A DNA stretch of 64,000 bases from Serripes groenlandicus (lineage: Eukaryota; Mollusca; Bivalvia; Cardiida; Cardiidae), in NCBI GenBank assembly GCA_031761405.1, contig JASEVX010000008.1, forward strand, positions 72,642,723 through 72,706,722, given 5' to 3'. Within the stretch, counting starts at the first letter, position 1; the number at the start of each line of letters is the position of its first letter. Made by a program: the position numbers and the translations under genes. Of the stretch, positions 57,509 to 64,000 are shown piece after piece. The notes under the pieces were generated by a model, which had not been told where the DNA came from, did not search any database, and saw only the letters and a program-made list of their open reading frames with translations.

Positions 57509-58095
57509 GTAAACCATCTGTTGTAAATGCGATCCCTTTCCCACATTCATAATTCTACTCCCTTACAGGTAAAAAAAGTTTTGCCTGCCATACTTTAATA
57601 ATTTGCAAAGTGCTATAGTAAGCTTTTAAATCCTGAAAAGCTGTCGAAAAAGCATAACAACTGTTTAAGAAGCTTAACAACTGTTTAAGAAGCTTAAAAC
57701 AGTTATTGTGATGCTAGTTTTGTTTAAACTTGAAGATTTATACTATAAAATTTATAGCGATATATCTGAATGAGAGGCATTCCATTTCCCAGTAGAAATA
57801 CCTTTCAAGAGATGGTATCTTGAAACACTTTCCCATATTCAATACATATGCAGCAGATGACTAAAAATATTATTAAAAAATGTAATTTCTCTTTTTGCAT
57901 CACGTTTGCAAAAGTCATCTGCTGCAGAGGCGTCGCAATTTCAGAAAGTGTCTGCATGAAGGAAAGGAATAATGGATCACATCAGTATTGTTATTCTAAT
58001 TTTACCAGGTTGTCTGGATTGTATTAATACACTTAACATCCTCAATTGTATAATGGTGTCAGTGTCTGCCCGTAACAAATCCCCAAATACAAAAA
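57509..58095 (+). repeat. Intron module homologous to the EGF tandem array (inverted relative to it)
   Basis: Past the EGF exon the sequence continues to match the 5.1-kb unit in opposite orientation. Landmarks are a MITE end 20-30 bp after the donor (ATCCCTTTCCCACATTC), TTACAGGTAAAAAAAG, GCCTGCCATACTTTAATAA, and GAGGCATTCCATTTCCCAG. A MITE body at about 57830-57975 and AATCCCCAAATACAAAAA complete the match. The total relation extends over about 600 bp with insertions and deletions. A small internal duplication (CAACTGTTTAAGAAGCTTAA twice) lies near 57658-57700. Confidence 0.75.
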
Positions 58096-58489
58096 CTTAA
58101 AGGCGTATCCTCTGAATTTTTCCAATGGACAGAATTTTCTTAAATTTTGTCCAGAGCTTCCTTACTCAAAGACTAACTCAAAACAACATTCAAAACAATG
58201 GGTCGCGGTTCTACTTTTTTTGCTATACACTCTTTTAAAACCCATATATGTGCTCAGTTTAAGGAAATATAACGGAATGTAGAGAAACAACACTATTTCA
58301 TACCAGTGAACACAAACACATACATTTATATATCAACATGTTTTTATTTCATATTACAGGAATCAATCATGTGTCAACTTCATCAATATTGACCAATTTT
58401 TAAAATATTTCTATTTTAACACTTTATATTCAATAATTCAAGATGGCCGCCATGATCAAATTTGTATAAAATTGAACACGGGTACAATA
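58096..58489. other. Non-coding, no gene seen
   Basis: AT-rich sequence leading into a tandem repeat. It shares phrases with that repeat (GGTCGCGGTTCTAC), so it may be a diverged first copy. Confidence 0.4.
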
Positions 58490-59060
58490 CAAAAGTTGGA
58501 ATTTAAAAAATTGTAGTGGACAGATTGCTTTAATAGTTTTCATATGAACACCTTATTATAAGGGTTGTTGAATGAAACAAAAAAATATATAGGTCGCGGT
58601 GCTAATTACAGAGATATTTCCACTTGAATTATCTCCCTTTAAGATTTTTTTTCATAAAATTAGCCCAGGAAAAATACAATTTTGAATTAAATATCTCTTA
58701 GGACAGTATTTTTTTGATAAATTTGTAATATGAATAACTGGTTATAAGGGTTCTTGAATGAAGCTTAAAACAATGGTTGCAGTGCTTACTAGTTGAGTCA
58801 CATTGGATTATCTCCCTTTATGATTTGTTTTTAATAATAGCCCAACAAAAAAATCAATTAAAAATTAAAGGCTTTTTAGTGGAGATATTTGTTCAATATT
58901 TCTCATATCAATAAACTTGTTAAATGGGTTGTTGAATTAAACAAAACAAAACACTGTTGGCTTTGTTCTTTCGCTAAATTTCACATTGAATTATCTCCCT
59001 TTAAGAATTTTTTTTTAGGAAAAATTACAAATTTGAAAATCTTCTAGTCTATACATATCT
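58490..59060. repeat. About 180-bp degenerate tandem repeat, 3 copies
   Basis: Landmarks TTATCTCCCTTTAAGATTTT (58629, 58814 and 58992, with variants), TTATAAGGGTT(G/C)TTGAATGAA and AAAATTAGCCCA recur every 180-185 bp. AT-rich, no coding capacity. Confidence 0.75.
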
Positions 59061-59109
59061 TCAATAACTCTCACTGTTTCACATGAATTTTGTTGAAAAA
59101 CACACATTC

Positions 59110-59215
59110 ATTTCAACTTATTTTGACGCCTCTGCAGCAGACAGTCTTTGAAAACATTGCGACAAAAGAAGAAATTATAGCATTCAATCATTGTATGTGG
59201 GAAAAGGTTAAGCAA
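59110..59215. mobile_element. TTAA MITE fragment
   Basis: GACGCCTCTGCAGCAGACAG and TTTGAAAACATTGCGACAA form the left arm, then a deletion leads straight into a right end TTGTATGTGGGAAAAGGTTAA. The central palindrome and opposite arm are lost. Confidence 0.65.
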
Positions 59216-59664
59216 ATATACCACGAGTTGCTGTACATATTACCAGGAACAATTTTACTGATGTATTTCACATTGGTTAAATAACAAAAATAAAAAGTAC
59301 CTCTTTACAGCAGAAGACTATACAAACATATCTAGACAAAAATATATCTTAGTATAACCTATGATGTGGCATCTGATCTTTTTCCAAAAAAAAAATCTTA
59401 TGTCATGCTCAGACTAACATTGGTGGTAATCAACTATATTGTGAGGTTATCAGTTCTAGACACAGAGAAAGTATGAATTTATCAATCTTTCATTAATTTT
59501 CTTTTTTTAAATATAACTTTTGGGGAGATTAGCTAGATATTACCATTACTCATAATAATAAAGTGAGTGTCTAAAACACTGACAAATTGAGTAAACCAAG
59601 ATCAGAAGACAATATTGCTCTAAGCTGGGTATGCACAGTGTACTCTTAAACATTTTTCAGTTCA
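59216..59664. other. Non-coding, no gene seen
   Basis: No exon, RNA gene or recognised repeat found. Confidence 0.4.
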
Positions 59665-60125
59665 TACTCCAGGGGCCGTATTCACAAAGCTCCTAAGTTA
59701 TTTCCTTAGGAAATTCCTTAAATACCCGATTTTCCCCTTAGCTGAGGAAATTCCTTAAGTTCGTATTCACAAAGCTCCTAAGGAAATTCCTTAGGTAAGA
59801 ATATTAGTTTTTCCTTAAGTGAAAATGGGTGACGTCAGAATTAAATTTATTCATTATGTTTGGACGAAAGTAGATACGTCATAGTGGTTTAGAGATTATT
59901 TTTCTGCATAAATTCGTGTTTTCCCAGTTGTTGGAACTATATGACGAGTTGTTAACCTCTGATTTCTGTTTGTTTTTATCATTAGATCGACACTTGTTAC
60001 AACAAAGTTAAAAACGTCATGGTTGAATATGTATCTGTCAAGCATTTCAATATTTATAATTTGTTGAATGTCAACTCTTTCTTGAATTGTCTGGAATTTG
60101 GGACAATTTGCAAATATCAATGCTA
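59665..60125 (-). mobile_element. Probable PIF/Harbinger element remnant
   Basis: The left side has GGGGCCGTATTCACAAAGCT and a second CGTATTCACAAAGCTCCTAA 80 bp later, flanking short palindromes of CTTAAGGAAATTTCC type. On the minus strand a 74-codon frame (60120-59896) contains LDRYIFNHDVFNFVV and MIKTNRNQRLT. This resembles the N-terminal region of HARBI1-type transposases (R-Y/F-x-F...TNR-x-x-x-L). The catalytic DDE part is missing, and no second terminal repeat was found to the right. Confidence 0.45.
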
Positions 60126-60447
60126 AATTTACACTTTATTCCTGCATAGTGTTCATCTAAAAAAAGGATTTTTTTGAAGGAGTACACAATTAATTCAAAT
60201 CAAAATTTTACCTCGATTTGACCAAGTTAAATGCAAAATCTGAATCTTCAGCTATAGAAATTTCTTTTTTTTTGTTCAATGAAATTTTAAGTTTTGATGG
60301 GCACTTTGCAATAATAGTAAACTGCAATTCAGTATACGATGACAAATGTTGATTTAATAAAAAGGTAGCTTTTTATAAAAATATTCCTTCGTTATTCAAA
60401 TCATTATGCTAAAATTGTAAAGAAGAATAGTTTAATATCCCCCTGGC
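60126..60447. other. Non-coding, no gene seen
   Basis: AT-rich sequence between the Harbinger remnant and the first SINE; nothing recognised. Confidence 0.4.
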
Positions 60448-60750
60448 GCCGAGCCCCGTAGCTCAGTCGCTAGCGAAAAGCGGGCTGTCAATCAAGGAGT
60501 TGTGAGTTTGAACCCCTGCTCATCCACCATTCGTTATGGCGTTTGACAAAAGTCGTTGTGACAATCGCCATTTTTCTTCCACCAATAAACTAACAGTCTA
60601 TGAGGAAAAGCAGCCAGTTGCTTGGAAAGATTGTTGTGTGGATTACTGATGTGAGAAGGCCGGAAAAAACATGAACAGGTGAACTGGCTGCGGTGATATG
60701 ACTGAACAATTGTTGAAAATGGCGTTTAATTGACCCCAATCAATCAATAT
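60448..60750 (+). mobile_element. tRNA-derived SINE, copy 1
   Basis: The head carries a Pol III A box (TAGCTCAGTCGCTAG at 60459-60473) and B box (GAGTTTGAACCCC at 60504-60516). A conserved body follows (CTATGAGGAAAAGCAGCCAG, GTGGATTACTGATGTGAGAA, GTGAACTGGCTGCGG). The tail is a short repeat, CAATCAATCAATA. About 300 bp, apparently full length. Retrotransposed in trans by a LINE. Confidence 0.78.
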
Positions 60751-60842
60751 ATTCCTCTGAGCTGAATCAATGAGATAATCTATTCTATGTCAGTCTTTAT
60801 TATTTAACTTCAAACAACATCTCATCCTAAACAATAGTGTTG

Positions 60843-61275
60843 CCAAGCCGCAAAAGCTTAGTCGGGAACGATGAGGGCTATCACTATGGGTCGTGAGTTC
60901 GATTTCCCGGATTGCCATTCATTCTTTCCGATGATTGACTAAACTAATTGTGACTAGCGTCATTCGTCTACTACAAATGTGCTTAATCCTTTCCCACATG
61001 TAGACGCTTTCAGACACCTCTGCAGTAAATGACATTTGAAAGCATTGTGGCAAAAGCAAAATAACTCATCATGAACAATTTCTGCTTTTGTCTAAATGTT
61101 TTCAAATCTATTCAATTTTTATACTTTCATTTATTTATTTCCGAAATTTTGTCTAGATGATTTCAAGGTGGACTGCTGCCGATTTGTTGTATGTGGGAAA
61201 TGGTTAATAGTCTATGTGGAAATGTAGCCAGTTGCCTTGGAAGAATGTTGTGTTGAGTACTGGTGCAAGAATGCT
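60843..61275 (+). mobile_element. tRNA-derived SINE, copy 2, interrupted by a MITE
   Basis: The head with A-box-like AAAGCTTAGTCGG and B-box-like GTGAGTTCGATTTCCC is at 60849-60910. The body runs to 60982, stops at a TTAA, and resumes at 61208 with TAGTCTATGTGGAAATGTAG and GTACTGGTGCAAGAATGC, collinear with copy 1. The interruption is exactly one MITE. The 3' tail is not preserved. Confidence 0.75.
60983..61207. mobile_element. TTAA MITE nested in the SINE
   Basis: Bounded by TTAATCCTTTCCCACATG and GTATGTGGGAAATGGTTAA. Arms CACCTCTGCAGTAAATGAC and GGACTGCTGCCGAT are inverted, with AAAAGCAAAATAACTCATC near the centre. Comparison with SINE copy 1, which has CTAACAGTC at this position, shows insertion into a single TTAA that was duplicated. 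Confidence 0.85.
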
Positions 61276-61318
61276 GTATCATGCTATACATAACCACATG
61301 CATGAAACTGCTATCATT

Positions 61319-61506
61319 TACAACTTTGTTGTAATAATTAAAATGTAGATGGACATAACCCTTTACCACATGTGGACATGTTTTGATGCATTTGCAAACA
61401 TATGAGATTTTCCATGTTGTTGTAATAATTAAAATGTAGATGGACATAACCCTTTACCACATGTGGACATGTTTTGATGCATTTGCAAACATATGAGATT
61501 TTCCAT
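61319..61506. repeat. 91-bp direct duplication
   Basis: Two adjacent copies with no differences seen by eye, each with TAATAATTAAAATGTAGATG, a MITE-like ATAACCCTTTACCACATGTG and TTTGCAAACATATGAGATTT. It is the duplicated left end of a TTAA MITE whose right end (TATATGGGAAAGGGCTA) follows at about 61525-61545. Confidence 0.85.
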
Positions 61507-61545
61507 GTTTTTAAACTCGTGTTGTATATATGGGAAAGGGCTATA

Positions 61546-62368
61546 AAAGATTGTTTGAATGATCAAATCAAACTGCCATGTTCTTCAATTAAAAAATTGC
61601 CCAACAATTTTGAAGAAAAATGATTTTAATGATTTTTTGGGAAAACATAGAGAAATTACTAGCTGTGCAGTTTCATCCCAATTTACACACTGGTTACTTA
61701 AATGTTGATGGATGCAAACCAAACAGAAGGCAATCACAATAACTCACTTTCAGTACTTTGTGCTGAGTTGAGCTATAAAACCAAAAATAAACAAGTACAT
61801 TAGAAAAGTTCATATAGTTTAATTATAACAATTTATATTATAAAAAACACAGCATGGTTAGTCTGCTACATGATTGTATACAAAACAAAGCAAAAAGTTT
61901 AAACCATTTCTTTTTTTACCTCATTTTGGAATTAGATTATGAAAACAATGAGGAAAAGTAGCAATGACAGAATGATAGTCATGTTGATCAATTGTTTTCT
62001 TTCTGGTATGACATCTAATCAGGGAATAGTAGTCCAAGATCCAATCAACAACAGGATATAACCCAATTTATCAACATCAAGTAAAATTTAAGTTTGCTAA
62101 CACATTAAGTCCTTATTAATATTTAAGAGAAGAATAACTTAAATGTTAATTAACTGTGACCAATTGCCAAAATTTATACAATATATTTAAGCTTGCAACA
62201 GCATTTTCAGAGAAAACAAACCTAAATAGGCCTAATGCACTTTTTTAAAGTATTAATACATGTCCAATGTCTATAAAGCATAAATAGTAACTTTGTGCAA
62301 TATCTCTATACTTTTAACAACTTGGTTGATTATGCTGGATTTAGCATTTGTATGAAGGAAATGTTAAC
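61546..62368. other. Non-coding, no gene seen
   Basis: AT-rich sequence without a supported gene or recognised repeat. Confidence 0.4.
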
Positions 62369-62598
62369 TTAACCCTTTCCCTCATACGACAAATCTGCAG
62401 CAGACGACTTTGAACTTATTTTGTCCAAACATAGAAAATCTCTATAATTGAATGGATAACCTATGACTAAAAGTGATAAACATTGTGGGAAAAGGAGAAA
62501 TTGCTCGTTTTGAGCAATTTCTTCTTTCGCCACTATGTTTTCAAAAAGCTGTCTGCTGCAGAGGCGTCAGAAAGCGTTTATATGAGGGAAAGGGCTAA
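62369..62598. mobile_element. TTAA MITE copy (full, palindromic)
   Basis: A 230-bp element starting TTAACCCTTTCCCTCATACG and ending ATGAGGGAAAGGGCTAA. Nearly the whole length is an inverted repeat: TCTGCAGCAGACGACTTTG pairs with AAAAAGCTGTCTGCTGCAGA, and the centre is GAGAAATTGCTC / GAGCAATTTCTTC. The single-strand form would fold into one long hairpin. Confidence 0.85.
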
Positions 62599-63796
62599 AA
62601 ACAGAGCAAAAATATTATTTATTGTTTGCATGGAAATATTTATATAAATCCTTCTATTAATACATTTTCCTCATCAATCACATTAAATTGAGACTACATG
62701 AATCGTGTTAAACTTGCAAAAATGAGGTAAAATGTTTCCAATCTAATGAACATTAAAGCTTACCATCTGCAGCAGACCACTTTGAAAAATTCTGGACAAA
62801 AATGTGTCAAGTGAAATTATGATCATTTCTTGTTTTTCTCAATTTCTTTTCAAAAGTTGACTTTTGCTCAAAATGTGTCTTTATCAGTTATGATTTTTTC
62901 ATTGATATACTTCCGCACATCTTATATAAATACTCACATCAATGTGATACATATACAAGTAAACACTGTCTGAACACTGATATAAACATGTCTTCAGTTC
63001 TGTCTTTATTTTCTGTCTGCAAGTTTTACTCTTGAAGTTATCTTCTCACTATTTCTTTTCTTTCATCAACAAGCTGAAAGCATAATATACACATCAACAT
63101 ATGTAGTTTATATAGATCTACAGAATATGTGTTAATTTTCTATTCATATTAACAGCTTTTCATCATGTCAAAAGTACCATTATTATCTAAACAATGAAAA
63201 CAAAACACCTTTTCGAATTACTAATTTATTATTATAAATGCCAGTTTAATTCGCTGTTCAAATGAAGTAACATGTGTAACACTGTAACAAACTATCAATA
63301 AAATATTAGTGTGCATTTTAAACAATCAAACCGTGCACACACGTTTTTCCATTTTGACACTTGGCAAGTGACGGATTTGTGGGTGGGGTAAGGTCCCACC
63401 GAGTTGATCATTTTGGACTGATAAATCCACCTTGAAATATAGTTTTACGATTTATTCTCTTAAGGTCTGTCAAATTATGAGGATTAATAAGCAATTTATT
63501 TGGTGACACAGGGCTAATAAAAAGAAATGTACTCATCCTGACACAGATTTCGACAGATCGCCTCCGACTTTTTGTTGTTGTCTATGTACAGCGAAAAAGA
63601 CACCGATACGTCACATTTCTTTACGCAATCTTAGCATTCATTTTTTTATGCGATATTCAATATTATTTATGACCAACAACGCATACACAAACATGTAAAA
63701 ACGTTTTGATTATTTCTAGCGATGAGACGGCGGCCATTGATATCGAGAATATGCGATTTGAGATTTTCCTTAACTTTAAGGGGAAAAGTTAAGGCA
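62599..63796. other. Non-coding, MITE fragment, no gene seen
   Basis: A MITE half-element lies at about 62758-62880 (CATCTGCAGCAGACCACTTT and TCTTGTTTTTCTCAATTTC). The rest is AT-rich. A somewhat GC-richer patch at 63350-63420 and 63540-63620 shows no recognisable exon or RNA gene. Confidence 0.45.
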
Positions 63797-64000
63797 TGTG
63801 TAACCGGCCACGGCAGGTTCGATTTAGGATACAACACGACAACAGAGAAAGAATGCTAGTTTATACTTTTATTAAGTGTTGGCTTTTACTCATAGCCAAA
63901 ACAGGACAAATGTACACAATAACGACACATACAACTAAATAATAATATAGAACATAATAGAGGGGAAATCAGAGAAAGAGAGAGAGAGAGAGAGAATGCT
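63797..64000. repeat. Possible LTR start and (GA)n microsatellite at window end
   Basis: TGTAACCGGCCACGGCAGGT at about 63799 has the TG start and composition of an LTR end and is followed by sequence unlike its left flank. Without the partner LTR inside the window this cannot be tested. A (GA)n run occupies about 63971-63995. Confidence 0.3.

Overview
This is eukaryotic, AT-rich, repeat-dominated DNA with intron-split genes. The best fit is a bivalve mollusc: an extracellular cadherin/EGF gene, Ty3/gypsy and CR1-like retroelements, tRNA-derived SINEs, and dispersed repeats that I recall as common in bivalve genomes. The species cannot be read from the window. Most long open frames are chance frames inside tandem repeats or transposons, so the real coding DNA is a set of short exons plus decayed retroelement genes.

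Layout. (1) 1-10103 is a near-identical tandem duplication with a 5,108-bp period. Each unit holds three diverged modules, and each module has one 111-nt EGF-domain exon (phase 1-1) on the minus strand, six exons in all. It ends at a 200-N gap (10104-10303). (2) About 11.3-30.5 kb is a huge 44-bp minisatellite (roughly 300 copies, two sequence classes, higher-order blocks). It is split by a 5.5-kb Ty3/gypsy LTR retrotransposon (17199-22693). That element has lost everything after the reverse transcriptase YLDD region and carries instead an intronless KCTD-like BTB/T1 domain. (3) 30.5-41.9 kb is intergenic or intronic: a 46-bp palindromic satellite, a deleted CR1-like LINE, MITEs and bivalve-type dispersed repeats. 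(4) 41943-57508 holds six plus-strand exons with perfectly compatible phases. They encode two cadherin repeats followed by an EGF domain. Four of the five introns carry tandem repeats (66-bp, 81-bp, 34-bp and 63-bp arrays). Two of these arrays start exactly at an exon/intron boundary and multiply its 5' splice site, and a third ends just before an acceptor. (5) 57.5-64 kb contains an inverted relative of the EGF module, an AT-rich 180-bp tandem repeat, a probable Harbinger remnant, two SINEs (one interrupted by a MITE) and further MITEs.

Two themes link the window. First, a palindromic MITE family with TTAA target sites and CCCTTTCCCACATACAA-like ends is scattered throughout, including next to every EGF exon. 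Second, minisatellites are associated with splice-site sequence. The plus-strand cadherin/EGF exons and the minus-strand EGF cluster share exon sequence, exon phase and flanking intron, so they belong to one gene family. Their opposite orientation across an N-gap may be real or a scaffolding error.
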